A DNA stretch of 64,000 bases from Alloyangia pacifica. GTDB lineage: Bacteria; Pseudomonadota; Alphaproteobacteria; Rhodobacterales; Rhodobacteraceae. This document shows positions 26,601 through 34,228 of the stretch, piece by piece (position 1 is the stretch's first letter; each line of letters opens with the position of its first letter). Location: positions 1-64,000 of the forward strand of contig NZ_FOZW01000011.1 in assembly GCF_900116195.1 (NCBI RefSeq). The letters are read 5' to 3'. The notes below the pieces were generated by a model. It saw nothing but the letters and a program-made list of their open reading frames with translations. It did not search any database and was not told the DNA's origin. A program made the translations under genes and the position numbers.

Positions 26601-26816
26601 ATCAATTTCATCTCGCGCGAAATCGTCTTTGGCGCCCCCTCGACGCAATATTGGACCGAGCTTTCGAGCGCGATTGCAGGTGGGCTGGTGATCGCCACCG
26701 TGCTCACCCTCGTGGTGACCCCGGCCATGCTGATGTTGCGGGAAAAACGCGAGACAAGAGCAACTCCGGGCAGCCGTCGAGGGGCCATCGAGGGGACCGC
26801 GAGCTTACCTCATTGA
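23667..26816 (+). CDS. RND-type efflux permease (AcrB/HAE1-like)
   Basis: 1049 residues, normal for a proton-driven RND pump. TM1 is near residues 12-32, followed by the large periplasmic loop, a TM block with GMLVDGAIVTVE (proton-relay Asp in TM4), a second periplasmic loop and a C-terminal TM block with GVIALAGIVVNNNIVLIDAYN. It starts at GTG 23667 within the stop of the adaptor gene. Substrate is unknown; the adjacent TetR suggests induction by toxic organic compounds or drugs. Confidence 0.93.
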   Translation: MNSLIDAAFSRGRAMMILLGMILAFGAVAYISIPKEANPEVPLPLVYVSTTLDGISPSDAERLLIEPMEAEFGAIEGLEKMSAEATEGFASVQLEFAAGGDIDEALDKVREAADTVQSDLPEDATTLNVTEINTALFPIITAVLSGPLPERTLNDVAEAVQDKLEALPGVLEVDIGGAREEFLEVLIDPTVFQTYNLSFETLTSQLQRNNQLIAAGAIETGGGRIVLKVPGLIEDLEDVMAMPVKVDGTTVVTFGDVATVRRTFEDPTGYARIDGQPSLALEVTKRSGANIIDTVAATKAVIDEMSSDWPESLRVTYLQDQSEQVKTLLSDLEANVMAAVMLVMIVIVFALGLRSAILVGLSIPGAFLAGVAIIWAMGFTMNIVVLFALILVVGMLVDGAIVTVELADRRLQEGDSPKAAYAHAAKRMAWPIIASTATTLSVFFPLLFWTGLIGQFMKYLPITVILTLGASLFMALIFIPVLGGMIGRNQPQTAKAKATLHAAERGDPRRIPGFTGAYVRLLERAILRPWTTVVLALALLLGGFALYGQFGRGISFFPSVEPEFMQVQVRARDNLSIYERDDLVRKVEDRLTGTEGIESVYARSTMSAGGGEEDVIGTLQLDLVDWQARRTAAEIGEDIRAKMADIAGIDVQVETESGGPSSGKPVNLRVSAEDFTEQSAAVDKVLAAMERVGGFTDVTDTRPLPGVEVAINVDRAEAARFGADVSLLGQAVQLLTQGITVTDYRPPDADGELDVRVRFPNDSRSLSELTNLRVPTSAGLVPISNFVTFEPVERVGVIRRIDEQRVTTIEANVAPGLLVNDQVTALRAALVEADLPDSASYEFAGEAEDQQESMTFLALAFVAAIVLMFLILVVQFNSFYQSFVVMSAIVFSIGGVLLGLIVTGRPFGIVMGGVGVIALAGIVVNNNIVLIDAYNDLRKGGLSPLEAALRTGAQRLRPVVLTSITTALGLMPMVLGMNINFISREIVFGAPSTQYWTELSSAIAGGLVIATVLTLVVTPAMLMLREKRETRATPGSRRGAIEGTASLPH

Positions 26817-27617
26817 CGACGTGACACGCCTCCTTGGCTTGGTGGCAAAGTCTGATCACCCAAAGCACATCTGACAAATTGCAGATGCACGAGAGAAATC
26901 AGGCTAGTCCCTCGAGAAGATCAGTCTTAGGCCATTCGCAGTCGATCCCGAAGGTCCGAACCACCCGCGCCATCTCGGCCTCGCTGAGCCTGATCGATCT
27001 CATTCCACGCGTCGATATTGCCCTGCGCGAAGCTTCCTAGAGTTTCTCGGTGCCCTAGACTCCCGCTTCAACTCCCTTGCCCGCGACCACAGGGGCCTGA
27101 TTGGCTGGGGTCTCGCGCGCGGTCCGCGCACTAGATGAGAAGCGTTTCCTCTCGCGGGTCGCCAGCCCGGACGACCGGCGCAGCGAACGGTTGACACTGC
27201 ACCCGGCCGGGCAGGAGGTCTTTTGGCATCTGGCACGGGCAGCGCAGAACCACGCGACCGCACTCGAAGAGCGGCTCGGGAAACGCGACGCGGGCAAGCG
27301 GCGCGCGCAGCCAAGGGGCTGGGCCAAGCGTGATCCAAGAAACGGCGGCGGACCTATGCCCAAAACCTGCGGCGCGGGACGCCTAGCCCATATTCTCATA
27401 TCGAATTCTGGCTGCTCGAGCGCCGGGAAGGATGCGCCGCCACGCTGCATCCACAGGATCGCCAACCTTGATCAGCCACGGGCTAGCGGTTTCGAGGCGA
27501 TATGATTCCGCCCAGAAGTCGCCCCCGGCTCGGCGAGTAGGTGCCGCCGGTGGTGATCCTCGCGGACCGAGAGCCGTCGCGACTGGAAACGCGGGGCCTC
27601 GGAAAATCCCGGCCTTT
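26817..27617. other. Non-coding or decayed stretch after the efflux genes
   Basis: About 800 bases between the efflux permease and the marR gene. A decayed MarR fragment at 27101-27310 is the only recognisable content. The remaining short frames on both strands belong to no family recognised here. Confidence 0.5.
27101..27310 (+). pseudogene. MarR-family regulator remnant
   Basis: The translated stretch GVSRAVRALDEKRFLSRVAS, then PDDRRSERLTLHPAGQEVF and ATALEERLGKRDAGK, matches the recognition helix, wing and last helix of a MarR regulator. The N-terminal half is absent, and a stop lies directly upstream in the same frame. It is not the same sequence as the intact MarR gene nearby and looks like leftover of another locus. 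Confidence 0.6.
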
Positions 27618-28106
27618 TCATTTATCCAGATTCTTCAGCATCTTCCGCATGACGCGCAGGTAGGTCTCGAGGTCCTCGGGCGGGATGTCCGCCAGCATCC
27701 GTGCCTCGCAGTCAAGCGCGATGGCGAGGATGTCCGAATGCACTTCCTGCCCCGCCCCCGTCAGCCACCAGCTGCGCCGCCGCGGATCGCTGTTCGAGGC
27801 AGCGTAGGTCGCAAGCCCCTGCGCCTCCAGAATTTTCAGCGACCGGCTCGCCGCGGCCTTGTCGACGCGGATCACCTCGCAGATGCGATTGGCGGTGATC
27901 TCGGGCTCGATGTTGAGCATCGCCATCACCCGCCAGTCGACGATCCCGAGGTCGAAATCGCGCCGGTAGATCGCCGAGGTCTGCCGTTGCCATGCGCTGC
28001 TGACGGCGTTGAGCAGGAAGGGCGCGTAATGGTCGATGTCGAGGATGCGAATCCCGGCGCGCATGCGGGTCGGGCTCGAGATGCGGTCCATCGGCTGATC
28101 TGTCAC
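27618..28106 (-). CDS. MarR-family regulator of the P450/importer operon
   Basis: 162 residues. The winged helix (about residues 58-125) includes ITANRICEVIRVDKAAASRSLKI, split here into shorter parts: EITANRICEVIRVDKAAASR is the recognition region and SDPRRRSWWLTGAGQEV is the wing. It is the last gene of the long minus-strand operon, 23 bases after the reductase gene. Two GTTGA-N4-TCAAC sites ahead of the first operon gene are good candidate targets. The likely effector is the aromatic acid handled by the operon. Confidence 0.85.
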   Translation of the reverse strand: MTDQPMDRISSPTRMRAGIRILDIDHYAPFLLNAVSSAWQRQTSAIYRRDFDLGIVDWRVMAMLNIEPEITANRICEVIRVDKAAASRSLKILEAQGLATYAASNSDPRRRSWWLTGAGQEVHSDILAIALDCEARMLADIPPEDLETYLRVMRKMLKNLDK

Positions 28107-28129
28107 GGTGCGGCAGCCCTTCTTGTTGC

Positions 28130-29308
28130 TTATGCGGCTGTCAGGTCATAATTCCTTTGCAGCAGAGTGTCACGGGCAGGCACCGCGTCGCCGCCCAAAA
28201 GGCGCCGCGCTTTCATGTGGATCTTGGCATTGTTGATCGTTTCGACCGCGGTCAGTCGATCGCCGCGGAAGCGCAGCACAGCGCCGTCGTCGAGCGCCAC
28301 GCTCTCGTCGGACGGTGCCGCGAGCCCGGCGATCTGCAGCTTGAAATCATGTTGATCGGACCAGAACCACGGCACGGCGGCATAGGGTGCCACGTCTCCC
28401 TTCACGATGGTCTTCGCAATGGATCGGGCGTGATCGGTCGCCGCCTGCACCGATTCCAGCCGTACCCTTCTGCCGCTCACCGCTTCGGGGAAGGCCGCGC
28501 AATCGCCAAGCGCGAAGATCTGTGGATCGGCGGTGCGCAACATGGCATCGACAACGACTCCATTGTCGACTTCGAGACCGGCCTGCTGCGCCAGCTCGAC
28601 GTTTGGGCGCACTCCGGCGGCGAGAAGCACGAGGTCGGCGTGCACCTCCACGCTATCGGCGAGGAGAAGTCCGCGCTCGGTAACCTCGGTGACGCCATTG
28701 CCGAGGTGCAGCTCCGTTCCGAGCCCCTCGTGCAGCGCGCGGAACCGCTCGGACATCGCGGGCGAGACGGCGCGAGCCATGAGCCGGGGCGCGGCCTCGG
28801 CGATGCTCACGTGGTGGCCGAGCCCGGCGGCGACGGCAGCAAACTCGAGCCCGATGAAGCCGCCGCCGATCACCGCGATGCGGCGCGGCTGATCGAGCGC
28901 GGCCCGCAGCGTGCGGGCGTCCTCGAGCGTGCGCAGGTCGAGCGCGCGCTCGACGCCCGGGATCGGCGGGCGCAGGTTGCGCGTGCCGGTGGCAAGGATC
29001 AGCGTGTCGTAGTCCAGCGTCTCGGAGCCGATGCGGAGTTGCTGCGCCGCGCGGTCGATGGCATCCACCCAAGTGCCCGGGCGCAGCGTGATCGCCTTGG
29101 TCTCAAAGAAGCTCTCGGGACGCAGCGCCAGCTTCTCGGCCTCGCCGGTCTTGAGATAGGCCTTCGACAGCGGCGGGCGCTGGTAGGGCAGCCCCGGCTC
29201 ACCGCCGACGAGCGTGATGGGGCCTTCGTGCCCTTCCTGCCGCAGCGACATGGCCGCCTGTAGACCGCCCTGCCCCGCGCCGACGATGACGACGTGGCCG
29301 CTGCTCAT
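28130..29308 (-). CDS. FAD-dependent ferredoxin reductase (NADH:ferredoxin, P450 partner)
   Basis: 392 residues of the putidaredoxin/rhodocoxin reductase family. The FAD-binding start VIVGAGQGG, the NAD-binding VIGGGFIGLEF near residue 150 and the second FAD motif FALGDCAAFP near residue 270 are all present. It passes electrons from NADH to the [2Fe-2S] ferredoxin encoded upstream, whose stop codon overlaps this start (ATGA). An upstream in-frame methionine exists, but it would lie inside the ferredoxin gene and lacks the expected start of the family. Confidence 0.9.
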   Translation of the reverse strand: MSSGHVVIVGAGQGGLQAAMSLRQEGHEGPITLVGGEPGLPYQRPPLSKAYLKTGEAEKLALRPESFFETKAITLRPGTWVDAIDRAAQQLRIGSETLDYDTLILATGTRNLRPPIPGVERALDLRTLEDARTLRAALDQPRRIAVIGGGFIGLEFAAVAAGLGHHVSIAEAAPRLMARAVSPAMSERFRALHEGLGTELHLGNGVTEVTERGLLLADSVEVHADLVLLAAGVRPNVELAQQAGLEVDNGVVVDAMLRTADPQIFALGDCAAFPEAVSGRRVRLESVQAATDHARSIAKTIVKGDVAPYAAVPWFWSDQHDFKLQIAGLAAPSDESVALDDGAVLRFRGDRLTAVETINNAKIHMKARRLLGGDAVPARDTLLQRNYDLTAA

Positions 29309-29628
29309 ACCTGTTCCTCCGGCAGGTGCACCACCAGCCCATCCAGCGCCTCGGTCAGCTTGATCTGGCACGACAGACGCGAGCGCTCCGTGACCTCGCA
29401 GGCGGCGCTTTCGAGCATGTCTTCCTCGCCGTCCATCCGCGGGCCCGCGGTCTCGGCCCAGTCCTCATCGACATAGCAGTGGCAGGTGGCACACATCATC
29501 GAGCCGCCGCATTCACCGACGATGCCGTCGATCCCCTGTGCGATGGCGAGACTCATGACGCTGTCGCCCGGATCGCCGTCGAGCTCGGTGCGTGTGCCAT
29601 CGTGGGCGACGTAGGTTACCTTGACCAT
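29305..29628 (-). CDS. [2Fe-2S] ferredoxin (palustrisredoxin/putidaredoxin-like)
   Basis: 107 residues. The cluster ligands are visible as C-x5-C-x2-C in GECGGSMMCATCHCY and the distant Cys in SRLSCQI. This is the vertebrate-type ferredoxin class that serves bacterial P450s. It lies 12 bases after the P450 gene and overlaps the reductase gene, giving a complete three-component monooxygenase chain. Confidence 0.93.
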   Translation of the reverse strand: MVKVTYVAHDGTRTELDGDPGDSVMSLAIAQGIDGIVGECGGSMMCATCHCYVDEDWAETAGPRMDGEEDMLESAACEVTERSRLSCQIKLTEALDGLVVHLPEEQV

Positions 29629-29640
29629 GGGAGGGTCTCC

Positions 29641-30891
29641 TCAGTTCGGAATGAGCGTGATGGGCAGGCGGTCGAGCGCCCGAATGGCGTTGCCCGGTCG
29701 CCAGACGGCCTCGCCGGCCGGCTCGATGCGGTCGACCTTCTCGATCAGCGCGCCCAGCACTGCCTCAAGCTCGCCGCGCGCGATGTTCTGGCCGACGCAG
29801 CCATGAATGCCCGCGCCGAAGGCGACATGGCCGACGGGCTTGCGGTCGATGCGGAAGACTTCGGGATCGCCCCATTTGTCGGGATCCATATTGGCCGCCC
29901 CCAGAACACAGAGCACCTTGGTCCCCTCTTCGACGGGGAAGCCCGCGATCTCGGTCGCGCCGCCAGCGGTGCGACCAAAGGTGTGCACCGGCGATGTGTA
30001 GCGCAGCACCTCTTCGAAGGCCGGGCGGATCAGCGACGGATCGCGCTTCAGCGCCTGCCATTGCTCGGGGTTCTGCGACAGGCACCAGAGCGCGTTGCCG
30101 ATGCCGGTCACCGTGGTGTCGACGCCCGCGGACAGGAAGGAACGCACCAGCATCCCCGCCTCGGCCTCGGTCAGCGTGCCGTCCTCAGCCGAGGCGTAGA
30201 CCATCGCACCGAGTCCGTCTTCGGTCAGCCGGTCGCGTGTGCAGGCGGCGTTGATCCAGGGCACGATCTCTCCGGCGTGGCTCATCGCCTCGCGGCGCAG
30301 CGCATTGTCGGGGCCAACCGCGTTGAACACCATCGCTCCGTAGTCGACGAGGTGGCGCGGATTCACGTCTTTCATCCCAACCGCCTTCGGGAAGACGGTG
30401 GTCGGGAAGGCCTCGGCCAGATCGGTGACCGCCTCGATGGTGCCCTTCGCGAGGAGCTGATCGACCAGCGTATCGGCCGTCTCGCGGAAGAGATCGGCAA
30501 AGCCCTTCACCACCTTGGGCGAAAGCGCGCGGGACATGACCTTGCGCGTGCGGGTGTGCTCGGGCTGGTCCACCTCGAGGATGATCGACGGCGGCCGCCA
30601 GGGGTCCTCGAGCTTGAAATCGTTGAGGCCGACACCGCGCGATGAGAGGAAGTTCTCGTGATCGCTGAACACCTTGCGGGTAATCTCGTAGCGGCCCACC
30701 GCCAGAACGCTGTAGCGCGGGATGTAGACCACCTCGCCCAGTTCGCGCAGCTTGGCGTAATAGGCCGAAGGATCGCGCAGCAGCTCGACATCATAGGGAT
30801 CAATGTCCCAGACCGGGATGCCGCTGGCGGGCGTGATCGGTTTGTGCCCTTCGATGAGGGCCATGGTGGACGTCGTCGGGGAAGTTGTCAT
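29641..30891 (-). CDS. Cytochrome P450, CYP199A-like (probable methoxybenzoate O-demethylase)
   Basis: 416 residues. The oxygen-activating helix I motif is AGVDTT, the ExxR pair is in EEVLRY, and the haem-ligand loop FGAGIHGCVGQ puts the thiolate at Cys365. The stretch SSRGVGLNDFKLEDPWRPPS, followed by ILEVDQPEHTRTR, closely resembles CYP199A2 of Rhodopseudomonas, which demethylates 4-methoxybenzoate to 4-hydroxybenzoate and formaldehyde. The assignment to that subfamily is from memory and the substrate is inferred. A ribosome site (GAGGAG) lies about seven bases before ATG 30891. The importer genes end 15 bases upstream. Confidence 0.88.
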   Translation of the reverse strand: MTTSPTTSTMALIEGHKPITPASGIPVWDIDPYDVELLRDPSAYYAKLRELGEVVYIPRYSVLAVGRYEITRKVFSDHENFLSSRGVGLNDFKLEDPWRPPSIILEVDQPEHTRTRKVMSRALSPKVVKGFADLFRETADTLVDQLLAKGTIEAVTDLAEAFPTTVFPKAVGMKDVNPRHLVDYGAMVFNAVGPDNALRREAMSHAGEIVPWINAACTRDRLTEDGLGAMVYASAEDGTLTEAEAGMLVRSFLSAGVDTTVTGIGNALWCLSQNPEQWQALKRDPSLIRPAFEEVLRYTSPVHTFGRTAGGATEIAGFPVEEGTKVLCVLGAANMDPDKWGDPEVFRIDRKPVGHVAFGAGIHGCVGQNIARGELEAVLGALIEKVDRIEPAGEAVWRPGNAIRALDRLPITLIPN

Positions 30892-30906
30892 GGAGGTCTC
30901 CTCGGA

Positions 30907-31617
30907 TCAGGCGCTCATCGCGACGCCGACGTGGCGGTGCAGAAGCTCCGCATCCCGTCGCAGCGCCTCGGCGGGCCCTTCGTGTACAATTGCGCCATTG
31001 GCCATCAGCGCGGCACGGGTGGCGAAGGCGAGCGCGGCCTCGGCATGCTGTTCGACCAGCACCACGGCACGGCTGCCGTCCTTGGCCAGTTCCTCGAAGA
31101 CCGCCATGAGCTGCTCGCAGATCACCGGGGCAAGCCCCTCGAGCGGCTCGTCGAGCAGCAGCACGTCGGGGCGGGTCATCAGCGTGCGGGCGATCGAGAG
31201 CATCTGCTGCTCGCCGCCCGAAAGCTGCGTGCCGCCGTTCTTCCGGCGTTCCTTGAGGCGCGGAAACAGCGCGTAGGCCTCTTCGAGCGAGGCATCGCCG
31301 CGCAGGCAGGAGAGCAGGTTTTCCTCGACGGTGAGCGAGGGAAAGATGTCGCGCGTCTGCGGCACGAGCCCCAGCCCCAGCGCATTGCGACGGTAGGGCG
31401 CGAGCCGGTCGATCTCTCGCCCGCCGTAGTGAACGCTGCCGCCATGCATCCGGGTCAGCCCCATGATCGTGCTCAGCAGCGTCGTCTTGCCCGCGCCGTT
31501 GCGCCCTATCACCGCCAGCCGTTCGCCCGGCGCAACGGACAGCGTGATCCCACGCAACACGTGTGTGGGCCCGTAGCCCGCGGTGACGTTCTTGAGCTCC
31601 AGCACCTTGTCAGCCAT
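30907..31617 (-). CDS. livF: Branched-chain-type ABC importer ATPase (LivF)
   Basis: 236 residues. Walker A is GRNGAGKTTL, the signature is QLSGGEQQMLSIAR and Walker B LLLDEPLEGL, followed by the switch His in EQHAEA. The short length and the position after LivG identify LivF of the HAAT family. ATG 31617 overlaps the LivG stop by eight bases. A longer frame upstream is a shadow of livG. Confidence 0.93.
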   Translation of the reverse strand: MADKVLELKNVTAGYGPTHVLRGITLSVAPGERLAVIGRNGAGKTTLLSTIMGLTRMHGGSVHYGGREIDRLAPYRRNALGLGLVPQTRDIFPSLTVEENLLSCLRGDASLEEAYALFPRLKERRKNGGTQLSGGEQQMLSIARTLMTRPDVLLLDEPLEGLAPVICEQLMAVFEELAKDGSRAVVLVEQHAEAALAFATRAALMANGAIVHEGPAEALRRDAELLHRHVGVAMSA

Positions 31618-32356
31618 GTGCCCCTCCGAGATACAGCTCGCGCACCTGCGCGTTGTTGGCGATCTCCTCCGGCGTGCCCTCGGTAAGGATGCGCCCCTGC
31701 ACCAACACGACAATCGAGCGGGCGACGCGGAACACGAGGTCCATGTCATGTTCGATCACCAGCACGGCGAGGTCGTCGGGCAGGCGTTCGATCGCCTCGA
31801 TGATCAGATGTGTCTCGCTCGACGGCACCCCGGCTGCAGGCTCGTCGAGGATCAGCAGCCGCGGCTTCAGTGCGAGGCTGAGCGCCATCTCGACGAGCCG
31901 CTGTTGGCCATAGGCCAGATCGAGCACCGGCCTGTCTGCCAGCGGGCCGAGGTCGAACTGGTCGATCAGCGCCGTCACCTCGGCCTCGATCTCCGCATTG
32001 CCGCTGGCGCGACGGAACATGCGTGTCCCCTGCCCCTCGCGCTCCAGCACCGGCAGGCGCAGGTTCTCGCGCACCGTGAGGCGCGGGAAGAGCGTGGTGA
32101 TCTGGAAGGTCTTGGCGATGCCCCGCTTGACCCGTTGCGCCTCGTTCAGACCCGCGACGTCCTGCCCGTCGAAGCGGATCGTTCCGCCCGAGGGAGACAG
32201 AATGCCGGTCACGAGGTTGGCGAAAGTACTCTTCCCTGCGCCGTTGGGACCGATCAGGGCCTTGCGCGCGCCGGGCGGCAGGTCGAAGTCGATGTTCTCC
32301 GACACCACCAGCCCGCCGAAGCGCTTGGACAGGCCGCGAACCTCAAGACCCTGCAT
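31610..32356 (-). CDS. livG: Branched-chain-type ABC importer ATPase (LivG)
   Basis: 248 residues with Walker A IGPNGAGKST, LAYGQQRLVEMALSL as the signature region and LLILDEPAAGV as Walker B. The C-terminal LVQGRILTEGTPEEI tail is typical of LivG. The start overlaps the LivM stop by 14 bases. It works with LivF, LivH and LivM; the substrate in this context is more likely an aromatic acid than an amino acid. Confidence 0.93.
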   Translation of the reverse strand: MQGLEVRGLSKRFGGLVVSENIDFDLPPGARKALIGPNGAGKSTFANLVTGILSPSGGTIRFDGQDVAGLNEAQRVKRGIAKTFQITTLFPRLTVRENLRLPVLEREGQGTRMFRRASGNAEIEAEVTALIDQFDLGPLADRPVLDLAYGQQRLVEMALSLALKPRLLILDEPAAGVPSSETHLIIEAIERLPDDLAVLVIEHDMDLVFRVARSIVVLVQGRILTEGTPEEIANNAQVRELYLGGAHG

Positions 32357-33299
32357 GGCGGCCTCCCTTGCTCAGACGTTTCAGGCTGGTCGGTAGATGC
32401 GCGATCCCCGCCGGCAGGAAAAAGACCACTGCCAGCACCAGTGCGCCAATGACGAAAAGCCAGTTGAATGGATCGTTCGCGGCGGCGACGTGATGCACCG
32501 CCATGAAGATCACCGTGCCCAGCACAGCGCCGTAGAGCCGCCCGGTTCCGCCGAGGATCAGCATGATCAGCGCCTCGGCCGAGAGCGAGAAGGAGAAGGT
32601 CTCGAGGCTGACGAGCTGGGTGATCTGCGCGGTCAGAGCCCCGGCGATCCCGGCAATGCCGCCGCCCAGCGTGTAGGCCGCGAGCCTGCGGCGGTAGACC
32701 GAGACGCCAATGGCCTCCATTCGCGCGGGGCTCTCGTGGATGCCGCGCAGCGACAGACCAAAAGGCGAGCGCCCGAGGATCGCCAGCACGGCGAAGACCA
32801 GCAGCATGACCGCCAGCGCATACCAGTAGCCAGTGATACCGATGAAGTCGAACTCCCAGACCCCCAGCACCTTGCCGGGCCGGATGCCGCGAAGGCCATC
32901 GGCGCCGCCGGTCACGCCGCGTGCCCGGTTGGCGATCTCCGCGCAGATCTGCGCCACGGCGATGGTCAGCATGATCAGCGTCAGCCCCTGCGTGCGCATC
33001 AGCACCGCGCCTGAAAGCGCCGCCAGCACAGCCCCCGCGAGCGCGCCCGCCACCAGCCCCGCCACGGGGTCGGCCCAGACGTGGATCGCGAAGAGCCCCG
33101 CCGCATAGGCCCCCGCTCCGTACATGGCGGCCTGCCCCAGCGTGGCGATACCGGCAAAGCCGAGCACCAGGTCGAGCGACAGCACCAGCACGACCATGAT
33201 CACGATGCGGGTCAGGAAGGCGAGGTTGTAGGGAAACAGGAAATAGGCCGCGACGGCTGCGAGCAGCATCAGCAGCGGCGGAAGGAAACGTACCGCCAT
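32343..33299 (-). CDS. livM: Branched-chain-type ABC importer permease (LivM)
   Basis: 318 residues with about nine to ten membrane segments, starting PPLLMLLAAVAAYFLFPYN. The LivM signature GFAGIATLGQAAMYGAGAYA is near residues 50-70, and the ATPase-coupling loop is near GLSLRGIHESPARMEAIGV. ATG 33299 has GGGAGGG eight bases upstream; GTG 33305, which overlaps the LivH stop, is the alternative. Confidence 0.92.
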   Translation of the reverse strand: MAVRFLPPLLMLLAAVAAYFLFPYNLAFLTRIVIMVVLVLSLDLVLGFAGIATLGQAAMYGAGAYAAGLFAIHVWADPVAGLVAGALAGAVLAALSGAVLMRTQGLTLIMLTIAVAQICAEIANRARGVTGGADGLRGIRPGKVLGVWEFDFIGITGYWYALAVMLLVFAVLAILGRSPFGLSLRGIHESPARMEAIGVSVYRRRLAAYTLGGGIAGIAGALTAQITQLVSLETFSFSLSAEALIMLILGGTGRLYGAVLGTVIFMAVHHVAAANDPFNWLFVIGALVLAVVFFLPAGIAHLPTSLKRLSKGGRHAGS

Positions 33300-33301
33300 G
33301 C

Positions 33302-34162
33302 TCACGCCCTCCCCATCAGGCCGCGCGGGCGCAGCGCCAGAAAGAGAATGACGATACCGAAGAAGGTGATCGTCGCCATGTCGGGCACAAGGTAGCGGCT
33401 GGCGGTTTCGATCAGGCCGATGGCCAGCGCCGCGACGAAGGAGCCGAGGATAGAGCCCAGCCCGCCGATCGCCACGACGATCAAGAAGAGCACCATGTAG
33501 CGCAGCGGATAATAGGCATCGATGGGCAGCAGTTCCGCCCCAAGGATGCCCCCGAGCGCCGCCAGCCCCGCGCCGAGCGCGAAGGTCAGCATGTAGATGC
33601 GACCGGTGTCGATCCCCAGCGCAGAGGCGGTGTCGCGATTGTCGACGGCGGCACGCAGCCGGATGCCGAAACGGGTGCGGTCGAGCAGCGCCCAGAGGCC
33701 GAGGATCACCAACGCCCCCACAGCGATCACCGCTGCGCGGTGCGCGGTCAGCTGACGGAAGCCAAGATCGACCGAACGGCTCAGCGCCTCGGGCAGCGGG
33801 ATCGCCAGCAGCGACGACCCCAGCAGCAGGTTCACCGAGGCGATCATCAGGAAGGTGAGGCCAATGGTGGCCAGCACCTGCTGCAGTTCGCCGAAGCCGT
33901 AGATGCGGCGGTAGACGAGCCGCTCGAGCGGCATGGCGATGACGATGGTTCCCGCGACGGCGAGCAGCAGCGCGAGGCCGAAGGGCAGCCCCAGCCCGGC
34001 GCCCAACCAATGCGCCAGCGCGCCGCCGATCAGCGCAAAGCCGCCATGGGCGAGGTTCACCACCCGCATCAGCCCCATGGTCACCGACAGGCCGACAGCG
34101 ATCATGAAAAGGATCATGCCATAGGCGATGCCGTCGACCGCAATATTGAGAAGTAGGTTCAT
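33302..34162 (-). CDS. livH: Branched-chain-type ABC importer permease (LivH)
   Basis: 286 residues with about eight membrane segments. The start MNLLLNIAVDGIAYGMILFM and the GLMRVVNLAHGGFALIG loop are typical of LivH. It is the second gene of the minus-strand operon, 66 bases after the binding-protein gene and overlapping or touching LivM. Confidence 0.92.
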   Translation of the reverse strand: MNLLLNIAVDGIAYGMILFMIAVGLSVTMGLMRVVNLAHGGFALIGGALAHWLGAGLGLPFGLALLLAVAGTIVIAMPLERLVYRRIYGFGELQQVLATIGLTFLMIASVNLLLGSSLLAIPLPEALSRSVDLGFRQLTAHRAAVIAVGALVILGLWALLDRTRFGIRLRAAVDNRDTASALGIDTGRIYMLTFALGAGLAALGGILGAELLPIDAYYPLRYMVLFLIVVAIGGLGSILGSFVAALAIGLIETASRYLVPDMATITFFGIVILFLALRPRGLMGRA

Positions 34163-34228
34163 GGTGTGTCCCGTGTTTGGGTGGGACGGGTCGGCGCCTG
34201 CCGGCCCGTCCTGCCAGTCACTGGTCGG

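Noticed and set aside
22417-26820. Several long minus-strand frames opposite the efflux genes
   Set aside because: They mirror the conserved RND adaptor and permease and show composition typical of antisense reading only.
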